This document shows, one piece after another, positions 26,924-35,613 of a stretch of DNA of 64,000 bases. Source of the stretch: Streptomyces sp. NRRL F-6492 (GTDB lineage Bacteria; Actinomycetota; Actinomycetes; Streptomycetales; Streptomycetaceae); the NCBI RefSeq assembly GCF_001280125.1, contig NZ_LGEG01000255.1, positions 1-64,000 on the forward strand, given 5' to 3'. Below the pieces are notes generated by a model, which saw only the letters and a program-made list of their open reading frames with translations, ran no database searches and was not told the DNA's origin. How positions within the stretch are numbered: position 1 is the first letter of the stretch; each line of letters begins with the position of its first letter. Position numbers and translations under genes: made by a program.

Positions 26924-28186
26924 GTGACGGACCGCTCAGGCACGCCCGCCGAACCGGACCCCCCGGCGCACGGGGACGGGGAGCCCGGGGGCGCGGGGGC
27001 GGAGGACGCGGCGGGCGGCGGCCCGCAGGGGCCGGCCGCCGGCGGGCCCCGCCGCCACTGGCTGCGCTGGACGGCCCTCGGCGTCTCGGTGGTCGTCCTC
27101 GGCGCGGCCGGGGCCGGCTGGTGGTTCTACCGGAAGCTCGACGGCAACATCACCACGGACACCACCGCCGCCGACGAGCTGCGCAGGTACGAGAAGGAGC
27201 GGCCGCCGGCCGGTTCCTCGGCCGCCCGGAACATCCTGCTCATCGGCTCGGACACCCGGTCCGGCGAGGGGAACGGGCGGTACGGCAGGGACAAGGGCAC
27301 GCAGCGCTCCGACACGATGATCCTGCTGCACCTGTCGGCGGGGCGGAGGAGCGCGACCGCCGTCTCCCTCCCCCGCGACCTGATGGTGACGGTCCCGAGC
27401 TGCCGCGAGGCCGACGGGACCCGCACCCGGGAGCAGTTCGCGCAGTTCAACCTGGCCTTCGAGGTCGGCGGTACGGCGTGCACGATCCGTACCGTCGAGA
27501 AGCTGACCGGGACGCGGGTCGACCACCACATGGTGATCGACTTCCAGGGCTTCAAGAAGATGGTGGACGCCGTGGACGGGGTGGAGGTCTGCCTCAAGGA
27601 GTCCGTGGACGACGCCGACGCGCACCTGAAGCTGTCGGCGGGACGCCAGACGCTCCGCGGGGAGCAGGCCCTCGGCTTCGTACGGGCCCGGAAGTCGCTC
27701 GGCAACGGCAGCGACACCGAACGCATGGACCGCCAGCAGCAGTTCCTCGGCGCCCTCGTCAACAAGGTGCAGAGCAACGGGGTGCTGCTGAACCCGGCCC
27801 GGCTCTATCCGGTCCTGGACGCGGCCACGAAGTCGATCACGACCGACGCGGGGCTCGACTCGCTGCGGGACCTGTACGACCTGGCGCGCTCGATGCGGGC
27901 GATCCCGACCGAGCGGGTGCAGTTCCTCACGGTCCCCCGCCGCCCGTACGCGCACAACGCGAACCGAGACGAACTGGTGCAGCCCGCCGCGAGCCAGCTC
28001 TTCCGGGAACTGCGGGAGGACAGGCCCGTGGTGGTGAGGCCCGGGGAGCCGGGAGAGCCCGGGGAGCCCGGGGAGCCCGGGGAGAAGGCCCAGGACCGGA
28101 AGCCCGACGACGCGGAGGCGCCGCCGAGCCCGGCCCCGACGCCGACGTTCACCGGACGGAACGCGGCGGAAGGGGCGTGCTCCTGA
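26924..28186 (+). CDS. LCP (LytR-CpsA-Psr) family cell-wall polymer transferase, copy 1
   Basis: A 420-residue type II membrane protein with an Asp/Gly-rich cytosolic segment (1-44), one membrane helix (about 48-69) and an extracellular LCP domain (about 100-275). Motifs include ILLIGSDTRSGEG, SDTMILLHLS, TAVSLPRDLMVTVPSC (the phosphate-binding Arg-Asp), DHHMVIDFQGFKKMV and EQALGFVRARKSLGNGSDTE. LCP enzymes transfer undecaprenyl-phosphate-linked glycopolymers to peptidoglycan. The C-terminus has a GEPGEPGEPGEPGE run. It starts with GTG. It is first of three LCP genes in the same direction. Confidence 0.93.
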   Translation: MTDRSGTPAEPDPPAHGDGEPGGAGAEDAAGGGPQGPAAGGPRRHWLRWTALGVSVVVLGAAGAGWWFYRKLDGNITTDTTAADELRRYEKERPPAGSSAARNILLIGSDTRSGEGNGRYGRDKGTQRSDTMILLHLSAGRRSATAVSLPRDLMVTVPSCREADGTRTREQFAQFNLAFEVGGTACTIRTVEKLTGTRVDHHMVIDFQGFKKMVDAVDGVEVCLKESVDDADAHLKLSAGRQTLRGEQALGFVRARKSLGNGSDTERMDRQQQFLGALVNKVQSNGVLLNPARLYPVLDAATKSITTDAGLDSLRDLYDLARSMRAIPTERVQFLTVPRRPYAHNANRDELVQPAASQLFRELREDRPVVVRPGEPGEPGEPGEPGEKAQDRKPDDAEAPPSPAPTPTFTGRNAAEGACS

Positions 28187-28486
28187 TCGGGGGTGCGGCG
28201 AGGGGGATGCGACGGGGGAGGTGTGACGGGAGTCGCGGGGAGGGCGGGTAAAGGGCGAACCAAGGGGAGGGCGGGGAGGGATGCGGTTTGAGCGGATTGC
28301 CCGGTTGTAAGGGGCGTGGAATTTGTCACGGACGTCGCCCCGCGCTGAACTGGGCGGATACTGTGACCCGATCCGGTGTACCCCGACCACGTGGTCGTCA
28401 CACCTCACCAGGGATCGAACGACCGAGAGAGCGGCGCCCCGTGGGGAAGGCGCCTCGCGTGGCACCGACGGAGGACTCGAGTAACC
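28187..28486. other. Intergenic region between LCP copies 1 and 2
   Basis: 300 bp without a convincing gene. TACTGT at 28359-28364 on the plus strand is a plausible -10 for LCP copy 2, and GGAGG at 28470-28474 is its Shine-Dalgarno. No hairpin terminator for copy 1 is evident. Confidence 0.3.
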
Positions 28487-30250
28487 GTGGACGCGCACAG
28501 CCGTGGACGGGCGGACGAGATCGACCCCGCCGACCAGTGGGTGCTCAACCCGCAGACGGGCAACTACGAACTGCGACTGGAACACTCCGCTGAGCAGCCG
28601 GCGGCTCCGTCCCGGCCCCGCGGATCCTCCGCCCCCACGGCGGCCTCCGGTAGAGGCCCCGCGACCGACGCCCCCGTGAAGGACACCGCCACCGAGGCCC
28701 CCGTCCCCGGCCAGCGCCGGCGCAGGGTCCCCGAGCAGACCCGGGGCGGCCGGCCGGCGCCCGCGAGCCGCCGCAGGCCCAAGCAGGGCGCCTCGCGCAA
28801 GAAGAAGGCCCTGCTGTGGACCGGCGGCACGATGGCCCTCGTCCTCGTGGGCGGCGCCACCGGCGCGTACTTGATCTACAACAAGCTCAACGGCAACATC
28901 GGCACGGTGGACGTCGGCGACGCTGCGGTCGACACGCCCGGCATGGACGGCCCGCTCAACATCCTGATCATCGGCAACGACGTCCGTACCGGTGAGGGGA
29001 ACGAGAGCTACGGGAACAAGACCAACGTCACCGGGCACGCCGACACCACGTTCCTCATTCACATCTCCGAGGACCGGACCAACGCGACGGCGTTGAGCAT
29101 CCCTCGGGACCTCAAGATCGAGATCCCGGACTGCCCCACGAAGCAGCCCGACGGTTCGACCAAGGTCATCCCCGGCTCGCTCGAGAAGACCAAGTTCAAC
29201 GAGTCGTTCGGCGTGAACGGCCGCGACCCCGGCTGCACGATGCGCACGGTCAAGGAGATGACCGGCATAGGGATCAACCACTTCATGATGGTCGACTTCA
29301 ACGCCGTCAAGACGCTGTCGGCGGCCGTCGGCGGCGTGAAGGTCTGTCTGACCAAGCCCATCCGGGACATGGACTACTCCAAGCTCGACCTGCCGGCGGG
29401 CGAGCAACGGATCCAGGGCGAGCAGGCGCTCGCGTTCCTGCGCAACCGCCACGGCCTCGGCAACGAGAGCGACCTCGACCGCATCAAAATGCAGCAGCAG
29501 TTCCTCGCGTCGATGATGCGCCAGTTGAAGGAGGACACCCTGGGCAGCCCGACGCGGCTCCTCTCGGTCGCGAACGCGGCGACCGAGGCGCTCACGGTGG
29601 ACAAGGGGATAGGGAGCCCGCTGAAGCTGACCTCCTTGGCCAAGGAGATCGGCAAGGTCGATCTGAAGAACATCAGCTTCATGACCGTTCCGGTGATCGA
29701 CAACCCGGACGAGCCGCCGGCCAGGAGGGCGACGGTCGTCCTCGACCCCACCAAGGCTCCGCAGGTGTTCGGGATGATCCAGAACGACGTCTCCTTCACC
29801 GAGGTGAAGAAGAAGCAGCAGGACGCCAAGAACGCCCAGTCGCAGGCGCAGGCCGCGCTCCTCAAGGGCACGCGGTCCACCGCCGCCGACGTGCGCGTCG
29901 ACGTCTACAACGGCAGCGGCGTCCGGGGGGCGGCCCAGTCCACCCTCAGCTGGCTGCAGAACGAGCAGGGCGTGCTCCGCTCGACCAACAAGAGCAACGC
30001 CCCCGAGAAGGCGGCGAAGACCACGCTCACCTATGCGCCTAACCAGGCCGACCAGGCCCGCAAGCTCGCGGACCTGATGGGTCTGCCCGCCACGGCACTG
30101 AAGCCTGGCACTCAGGATGCCGGGGTACGCGAGCCCATGACGCTCGTCCTCGGCGCCGACTTCAAGGGCGCGGGGGTGCCCGTCACCGGTCCGGCAAAGG
30201 CGCCGGACGTCGAGAAGGTAGCAGCTGACCAGCAGGTGTGCGCCAAGTGA
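28487..30250 (+). CDS. LCP (LytR-CpsA-Psr) family cell-wall polymer transferase, copy 2
   Basis: The 587-residue protein has a cytosolic tail of about 100 residues (EIDPADQWVLNPQTGNYEL followed by a basic Ala/Pro segment), a membrane helix near 110-132, the LCP domain (about 160-370; LNILIIGNDVRTGEG, TALSIPRDLKIEIPDC, EQALAFLRNRHGLGNESDLD) and a C-terminal LytR_C domain near 470-560 (VRVDVYNGSGVRGAA). The start GTG at 28487 was chosen for the GGAGG 12 nt upstream and because the protein motifs begin right after it. It ends with conserved DQQVCAK. Likely attaches glycopolymers to peptidoglycan. Confidence 0.93.
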   Translation: MDAHSRGRADEIDPADQWVLNPQTGNYELRLEHSAEQPAAPSRPRGSSAPTAASGRGPATDAPVKDTATEAPVPGQRRRRVPEQTRGGRPAPASRRRPKQGASRKKKALLWTGGTMALVLVGGATGAYLIYNKLNGNIGTVDVGDAAVDTPGMDGPLNILIIGNDVRTGEGNESYGNKTNVTGHADTTFLIHISEDRTNATALSIPRDLKIEIPDCPTKQPDGSTKVIPGSLEKTKFNESFGVNGRDPGCTMRTVKEMTGIGINHFMMVDFNAVKTLSAAVGGVKVCLTKPIRDMDYSKLDLPAGEQRIQGEQALAFLRNRHGLGNESDLDRIKMQQQFLASMMRQLKEDTLGSPTRLLSVANAATEALTVDKGIGSPLKLTSLAKEIGKVDLKNISFMTVPVIDNPDEPPARRATVVLDPTKAPQVFGMIQNDVSFTEVKKKQQDAKNAQSQAQAALLKGTRSTAADVRVDVYNGSGVRGAAQSTLSWLQNEQGVLRSTNKSNAPEKAAKTTLTYAPNQADQARKLADLMGLPATALKPGTQDAGVREPMTLVLGADFKGAGVPVTGPAKAPDVEKVAADQQVCAK

Positions 30251-30300
30251 CCCGGAAACACCGGGACTCGGCGCACTCCTGATTCACGAGGGGACCTGGG

Positions 30301-32067
30301 GTGGGACAGAGCAGCGTACGTGGGGAGGGAACGCGGGGAGAGGTGCCCCGCGCCCGTGAACTGGGCTGGGACGACGACCTGCACGGAGCCGGCGAGGCTA
30401 CCGGCGCCGACGCCCCCGCCGGGTCCCCGGACGGCACGACCCGCGCGGAACGCCGGCGCGGAGCGGCGGGCGGTGACGCGCGTAGCGGCCGCCGCGGCGG
30501 GGGCGGCGGCTCTCGTCGGCGCCCCAGGAACGGCGCCGGGAAGAACGGCTCCGGCAAGAAGCCCGGCAAGCGCAAGACGCTGCGCTGGGTGGCGATCACC
30601 CTGGCGGTCCTGATACTCGGGACGGCCGGCGCCGGATACCTGTACTACGAGCACCTGAACGGCAACATCCGCGGCGGCAGCCGCGCGGGCGGCAACAGCG
30701 GCGTCAAGAAGGCCGCGCCGAACGCGCTGGGCGACACCCCGCTGAACATCCTGATGATCGGCTCGGACGACCGGGCCAACGAGAAGAACGTCGCCCTGGG
30801 CGGCGGCAAGAACGACAGGGACCGCAAGCCGCTGGCCGACGTGCAGATGCTGCTGCACATCTCGGCGGACCGGGAGAACGCCTCGATCGTCTCCGTCCCG
30901 CGCGACACGGTCGTCCCGATCCCCGAGTGCAAGGACAAGGACGGCACGTCCTACCCGGCCACGACCAACCGGCCGATCAACGAGAGCCTCCAGCGCGGCG
31001 GCCCCGGCTGCACCCTCACCACCTGGGAGAACCTCACCGGGGTCTACATCGACCACTGGATGATGGTCGACTTCGCCGGTGTCGTCGCGATGGCCGACGA
31101 GGTCGGCGGCGTCCCGGTCTGCGTGAAGACCGGCGTCCACGACAAGTCGACCAGGCTGGTGAAGGGCGGTTCCGGTCTGAAGCTGAAGGCGGGCACCACC
31201 GAGATCCAGGGCGAGCAGGCCCTCCAGTGGCTGCGCACCCGGCACGCGTTCGGCAGCGACCAGAACCGCGCCAAGGCCCAGCACATGTACATGAACGGCA
31301 TGATGAAGAAGCTCCAGAGCCAGAACGCCTGGAGCGACAGCGGCCGTCTGATGGGCCTGGCCGACACCGCCACGCGGGCCCTCCAGGTCTCCGACGAGAT
31401 CAAGAGCGTGAAGAGGCTCTTCGACCTGTCGATGCAGCTCAAGAACGTCAAGCTCGACCGTCTGACGACGGCGACGATCCCGACGAAGCCCTATCCCTCG
31501 AATCCCGACGCGTGGCTGGAGATGGTCCCGGCGTCCGCCGAGAAGATGTGGACGATGCTCCGTGACGACGTCGCCTTCGACAAGAACGGCGGCAAGGCCG
31601 GTGCCAAGCCGAAGCCGACGGCGTCCGCGAAGCCGAAGGTGCCCGCCGACGCCCCCGGTTCCTTCGGCGTGACGATCGTCAACGGCACCGACGGCAACGG
31701 CGAGCCGGCCGTCCAGGGCCGCGCCCGCACGCTGGCCGAGACCCTCCAGGGCAAGGGCTTCACCCAGACCGAGTCCTCCCACGAGGGCGGCCCCCGCAAG
31801 GACACCGTGGTCGTCTACCCCAAGGACGACGGCGACCAGGGCAAGGCGAACGCCCAGTCGGTGGCCAAGGCGCTCGGACTGCCCGACTCCGCGGTCCGGA
31901 TCGACGCCAAGGCCGAGGGCATCAAGCTCATCGTCGGCGGCGACTGGCGCGAGGGCACGGTCTACAAGCGGCCGACGCACACCGCGGGCGACCTGCCCGA
32001 GGGCGCCGACGACAAGGCGGACTGCATGGACGTCTACTCGGTCTACAAGTGGGACGGGAAGAGCTGA
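30301..32067 (+). CDS. LCP (LytR-CpsA-Psr) family cell-wall polymer transferase, copy 3
   Basis: The 588-residue protein starts with a cytosolic acidic segment (ARELGWDDDLHGAGE), continues with an Arg/Gly-rich stretch, has a membrane helix near 97-118, and an LCP domain (about 140-360; LNILMIGSDDRANEKN, SIVSVPRDTVVPIPEC, VYIDHWMMVDFAGVVAMAD, EQALQWLRTRHAFGSD). A LytR_C domain follows (about 455-560, FGVTIVNGTDGNGEPAVQGR). It starts with GTG, 50 bp after copy 2. A very strong hairpin follows the stop. Confidence 0.93.
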   Translation: MGQSSVRGEGTRGEVPRARELGWDDDLHGAGEATGADAPAGSPDGTTRAERRRGAAGGDARSGRRGGGGGSRRRPRNGAGKNGSGKKPGKRKTLRWVAITLAVLILGTAGAGYLYYEHLNGNIRGGSRAGGNSGVKKAAPNALGDTPLNILMIGSDDRANEKNVALGGGKNDRDRKPLADVQMLLHISADRENASIVSVPRDTVVPIPECKDKDGTSYPATTNRPINESLQRGGPGCTLTTWENLTGVYIDHWMMVDFAGVVAMADEVGGVPVCVKTGVHDKSTRLVKGGSGLKLKAGTTEIQGEQALQWLRTRHAFGSDQNRAKAQHMYMNGMMKKLQSQNAWSDSGRLMGLADTATRALQVSDEIKSVKRLFDLSMQLKNVKLDRLTTATIPTKPYPSNPDAWLEMVPASAEKMWTMLRDDVAFDKNGGKAGAKPKPTASAKPKVPADAPGSFGVTIVNGTDGNGEPAVQGRARTLAETLQGKGFTQTESSHEGGPRKDTVVVYPKDDGDQGKANAQSVAKALGLPDSAVRIDAKAEGIKLIVGGDWREGTVYKRPTHTAGDLPEGADDKADCMDVYSVYKWDGKS

Positions 32068-32082
32068 CCCGCCCCACGGAAC

Positions 32083-32125
32083 ACGGCGACGGCCGGGCCC
32101 CCTTCCGGGGCCCGGCCGTCGCCGT
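32083..32125. terminator. Bidirectional terminator between LCP copy 3 and GT2 gene
   Basis: A perfect 19-bp inverted repeat (32083-32101 and 32107-32125, core GACGGCCGGGCCCC) with a 5-nt loop lies in the 79-bp gap between two convergent genes. It is 15 bp past the LCP stop and 22 bp past the glycosyltransferase stop, so it can serve both. Confidence 0.85.
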
Positions 32126-32146
32126 TCGCACGGACGCGTGCGGCCG

Positions 32147-33166
32147 TCAGACCGTCTCCGTCTCCCCCGCCGTCACCGCCGGGCGGCGGCTCGCGATGAC
32201 CTTCCTCGCGAGGGAGCGGGGGCTGGTGAGGAAGCCGTAGCCCCAGGACATGTGCATGGTGGCGAGGGCGACGGGGATCCGGAGGCGGGCCTTGAGGGGA
32301 AGGCCCTTGCCCGCCGGGACCGAGCCGGCGGTGATCGCGGCGAGGTAGCCGGCCGGGACCACGAAGCCGAGCGGGGTGACGAGGGCGCCCACGACCACGC
32401 CGGCGGCGATGGCGCAGACGGCGGTCGGCGGCGCCAGGTAGCGGAGGTTGATGGAGCCCTGGTGGTAGCGGGCCACCACGTGGCGCCAGCGCCCGTAGTC
32501 CTTGTACTGCTTGGCGAGCGCCTTCACCGAGGGCCGGGGGCGGTACTGGACGCGCAGCTCCGGCGAGAACCAGATCAGGCCGCCCGCCTCGCGGATGCGG
32601 AAGTTCAGCTCCCAGTCCTGGGCGCGGATGAACTCCACGTTGTAGCCGCCCTGTCGCTCCAGGGCCTCGCGCCGGAAGACGCCCAGGTACACGGTCTCGG
32701 CGGGGCCCGCCTCGCCGCCCGTGTGGAAGGCGGCGTTGCCGACGCCGATCTTCGAGGTCATCGCGGCGGCGACCGCGTCCTCCCAGGCGTTCTCGCCCTC
32801 GGCGTGCATGATGCCGCCGACGTTCTGCGCGCCGGTCTCCTCCAGGAGCCGTACGGCGGTGGCGATGTAGTTCGGGGAGAGCATCCCGTGGCCGTCGACC
32901 CGCACCACGATCGGGTGGCGTGAGGCGCCGATCGCCGCGTTGAGGGCGGCGGGCGTACGGCCCGTGGGGTTCGGCACGGTCTTGACGCGGGGGTCTTCCC
33001 GGACGAGTTCGGCGGCGATCTCGTCGGTGCGGTCCGTGGACGGGCCGAGCGCGATCACCACCTCCATCTCGCCGTCGTACTCCTGCTCCAGGATGTGGCG
33101 GACGGAGTTGCGCAGGTGCCGCTCCTCGTTGAGGACCGGCATGATCACGGAGACGGGGGGCAGCAT
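32147..33166 (-). CDS. Glycosyltransferase family 2 membrane protein (ExoA-like)
   Basis: A 339-residue inverting glycosyltransferase. The GT-A domain covers residues 1-235 with SVIMPVLNEERHLRNSV at the start, RVDGHGMLSPNYIA as the DXD-region, and RAQDWELNFRIREAGG as the acceptor-site ED/Q-like motif. Two or three membrane helices follow (about 245-290). Similar ExoA-type enzymes act in exopolysaccharide assembly. It sits inside the LCP cluster, convergent with copy 3 and divergent from copy 4, so it may supply sugars for a polymer that the LCP proteins anchor. The acceptor is unknown. Confidence 0.9.
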   Translation of the reverse strand: MLPPVSVIMPVLNEERHLRNSVRHILEQEYDGEMEVVIALGPSTDRTDEIAAELVREDPRVKTVPNPTGRTPAALNAAIGASRHPIVVRVDGHGMLSPNYIATAVRLLEETGAQNVGGIMHAEGENAWEDAVAAAMTSKIGVGNAAFHTGGEAGPAETVYLGVFRREALERQGGYNVEFIRAQDWELNFRIREAGGLIWFSPELRVQYRPRPSVKALAKQYKDYGRWRHVVARYHQGSINLRYLAPPTAVCAIAAGVVVGALVTPLGFVVPAGYLAAITAGSVPAGKGLPLKARLRIPVALATMHMSWGYGFLTSPRSLARKVIASRRPAVTAGETETV

Positions 33167-33342
33167 GGTTCCTCGGCGGTGCGGGGGGTGTCCCCCGCGA
33201 GACGGAGACGGTGTTTTCGCCCGCCACGTTACCGCGAACGGGGGACACGGGTGCGCGCCGCACGGGTGGCGCCCCCTTGCGCTGATCGTATGGGCCTACG
33301 GTGCTCACGGCCCCCTTGTCCCACCCGCGGAGGTGTCCGTCC

Positions 33343-34812
33343 GTGCCCACACCGCCCCGCACGCCCCGTCCCCGGCCCGTCGCCCGCCGCGTACCGGCGC
33401 GACCGGCGCGGCGGCGGCCCCGGTGGGGGATGCGGATGGCGACGGCGCTCTCCGTGACGGTCCTCGCGGCGGGCGGGATCGGGCACGCCCTGGTGACCGG
33501 CCTGGACACCGGGCTCACCCGGGTCGACCCCTTCAAGGACATGAAGAACCGGCCGCAGGCCGGGCACGGGATGAACGTGCTCGTCGTCGGCACGGACGGC
33601 CGGGACCGGATCAGCGCGGAGGAGCGGGCGAAGTACCGGCTCGGCGGCGCGCCCTGCAACTGCACCGACACGGTGATGCTGGTGCACGTCTCACAGGACC
33701 GGGACCGGGCGAGCGTGGTGAGCCTGCCCCGCGACTCGTACACCGAGATGCCCGAGCACACCGACCTCACCACCGGCGAGAAGCACCACGCGCACCCGGT
33801 CAAGCTGAACGCGGCCTACGCGGAGGGCGGGCCCGCGCTGACCGTGCGGACCGTCGAGTCGATGACCGGCGTCAAGATCGACCACTACCTGGAGGTCGAC
33901 TTCACCAGTTTCATGCGGACCGTGGACGCGGTCGGCGGGGTGCGGATCTGTACGACGAAGCAGCTGAAGGACGCGTACACCGGGCTCGACCTGGCGCCCG
34001 GCACCCACGAGCTGGACGGCGGGCGGGCCCTCCAGTACGTGCGCTCCCGGCACATCGACGGGGCCGCCGACATCGGGCGGATGCAGCGGCAGCAGAAGTT
34101 CCTGGCGGCGCTGGTGGAGCGGGTGACGAGCGGCGGGGTGCTGTTCAACCCGGTGCGGTTCCGGGCGGTGGCGACGAGCATGCTGAGTTCCGTACGGGCC
34201 GACGAGGGCTTCGGCACGGACCAGATGCTGTCGCTCTCCAAGGCGATGCGCGACTTCACCCCGGCGTCGTCGGAGTTCGTGTCCGTGCCGGTCGGGGACA
34301 TGGGCTTCCCGGTGAAGGGCATCGGCTCGACGGTGAAGTGGGACGCGGCCAGGGCGCAGCAGCTCTTCCAGGCGCTGCGCGAGGACCGGCCGATCGCCCC
34401 GCGGAAGGCGGCGGCCTCGGCGGCCTCGGCGAAGGCGCCGAAGGACGTCGTGGTGGACGTGGCGCCGGACGCGGTCCGGGTGCAGGTCTACAACGGGACC
34501 CGGACGGACGGCCTCGGCCGGAAGGTCGACGACGCGCTGCGCGGGACCGGCTTCGTCACCACCCGGACGCCGCGGACGGCGGAGGGGGCGGTGCGGGCGC
34601 GCACGGTCGTGGAGTACGACCCGCGCTGGGACCGCTCGGCAAAGTCCCTGGCGGCGGCCCTGCCGGGCGCGGAACTGAAGGCGGTGGCGGGCAGGGGCGG
34701 GACGCTGCGGGTGATCGTGGGGGCGGACTACAAGGGGGTGCGGGCGGTCCGGGCGGAGGAGCCGGAGAAGCCGTTCGAGGCGGTGACGGGGGACCAGGTG
34801 GTGTGCCCGTAG
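33343..34812 (+). CDS. LCP (LytR-CpsA-Psr) family cell-wall polymer transferase, copy 4
   Basis: The 489-residue protein has a short basic cytosolic tail, a membrane helix near 30-52, an LCP domain (about 75-290; MNVLVVGTDGRDRISAEE, ASVVSLPRDSYTEMPEH, IDHYLEVDFTSFMRTVDAVG, ALQYVRSRHIDGAADIGRMQ) and a C-terminal LytR_C domain (about 375-470, VRVQVYNGTRTDGLG). The GTG at 33343 was chosen because GGAGG sits 9 nt upstream; an in-frame GTG at 33301 lacks this. It ends DQVVCP. Divergent from the GT2 gene. Confidence 0.92.
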   Translation: MPTPPRTPRPRPVARRVPARPARRRPRWGMRMATALSVTVLAAGGIGHALVTGLDTGLTRVDPFKDMKNRPQAGHGMNVLVVGTDGRDRISAEERAKYRLGGAPCNCTDTVMLVHVSQDRDRASVVSLPRDSYTEMPEHTDLTTGEKHHAHPVKLNAAYAEGGPALTVRTVESMTGVKIDHYLEVDFTSFMRTVDAVGGVRICTTKQLKDAYTGLDLAPGTHELDGGRALQYVRSRHIDGAADIGRMQRQQKFLAALVERVTSGGVLFNPVRFRAVATSMLSSVRADEGFGTDQMLSLSKAMRDFTPASSEFVSVPVGDMGFPVKGIGSTVKWDAARAQQLFQALREDRPIAPRKAAASAASAKAPKDVVVDVAPDAVRVQVYNGTRTDGLGRKVDDALRGTGFVTTRTPRTAEGAVRARTVVEYDPRWDRSAKSLAAALPGAELKAVAGRGGTLRVIVGADYKGVRAVRAEEPEKPFEAVTGDQVVCP

Positions 34813-34817
34813 CCGGG

Positions 34818-34901
34818 GCGGGGGCGCCGACGTAGACGGGGCTGGTGCCCGTGGCCGGGCGGGGGGCGCAGACCTAGACGGGGCTGGTGCCCGCGGCCGG
34901 G
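34818..34901. repeat. Two-copy 42-bp tandem repeat
   Basis: Two near-identical copies with the core TAGACGGGGCTGGTGCCCG start at 34829 and 34871, 42 bp apart, with about two differences over 31 bp. They lie just past the LCP copy 4 stop and have no coding potential that I can support. Confidence 0.5.
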
Positions 34902-34923
34902 GCGTACGACCGTGACCGGGGGC

Positions 34924-34942
34924 GGGGCCGGGATCCGGCCCC
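34924..34942. terminator. Intrinsic terminator after the thioesterase gene
   Basis: GGGGCCGG (34924-34931) pairs with CCGGCCCC (34935-34942) over a 3-nt loop, 7 bp past the thioesterase stop on the minus strand and 110 bp past LCP copy 4 on the plus strand. Confidence 0.5.
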
Positions 34943-34949
34943 GTGGCCC

Positions 34950-35483
34950 TCAGTCCTCGTACCCCTCCGCCACCCGGCGCTCCCTCAGTTCCTTGATCGC
35001 CTGGCGGCGGGCCAGGCGGTGGGTGCGGCGGATCTGCGCCTCCTGGTTGCGGCGCTTGTCCTTCTCGGTCTCCGGGACGACCTGCGGGACGGGGCGGGGC
35101 TTGCCCTCCGCGTCGACGGCCGCGAAGACCAGATAGGCGGAGCCGACCTGGGTGGCGGGCGTGGACTCGTTCCAGCGCTCGGCCATGACCCGTACGCCGA
35201 CCTCCATGGAGGACCGGCCCGTCCAGTTGACCTGGGCCTTGACGTGCACCAGGTCGCCGACCCTGACCGGCTCCAGGAAGACCATCTCGTCCATGGAGGC
35301 GGTCACGGCGGGCCCGCCCGAGTGCCGGCCCGCGACGGCGCCCGCCGCGTCGTCCACCAGCTTCATGATCACGCCGCCGTGCACCGTGCCCAGGAGGTTG
35401 GTGTCGTGGCTGGTCATGATGTGGCTGAGGGTGGTGCGGGAGGCCGAGGTGGGCTTGTCCGGGATATCGCCCTGATCTGTCAT
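34950..35483 (-). CDS. Acyl-CoA thioesterase (hot-dog fold)
   Basis: The 177-residue protein from ATG 35483 (MTDQGDIPDKPTSASRTTLS) has a single hot-dog domain: SHIMTSHDTNLLGTVHGGVIMKLVDDAAG is the YciA/BACH-type active-site region with the catalytic Asp near 28-45, followed by VFLEPVRVGDLVHVKAQVNW. The C-terminus is a basic helix RRNQEAQIRRTHRLARRQ. It hydrolyses acyl-CoA to free acid and CoA in the cytosol. It is unrelated to its LCP neighbours except by position, and divergent from LCP copy 5. Confidence 0.93.
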   Translation of the reverse strand: MTDQGDIPDKPTSASRTTLSHIMTSHDTNLLGTVHGGVIMKLVDDAAGAVAGRHSGGPAVTASMDEMVFLEPVRVGDLVHVKAQVNWTGRSSMEVGVRVMAERWNESTPATQVGSAYLVFAAVDAEGKPRPVPQVVPETEKDKRRNQEAQIRRTHRLARRQAIKELRERRVAEGYED

Positions 35484-35613
35484 GCCCTCCACCTTATGCC
35501 GGACCTCCGCGACGCCCCCGTTCGGTCCGCTTTGCATCAGCTTGGCAACAGCACCGCCCCGATCCTCCACCCGGTCTGTCGCCCGGAAACCCCTGCCCGG
35601 CACACTGTTCCCC

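Noticed and set aside
30301..32067. Frameshift or fusion of LCP copies 2 and 3
   Set aside because: Both are complete with separate membrane helices, LCP domains and LytR_C domains, separated by 50 bp and with their own starts.
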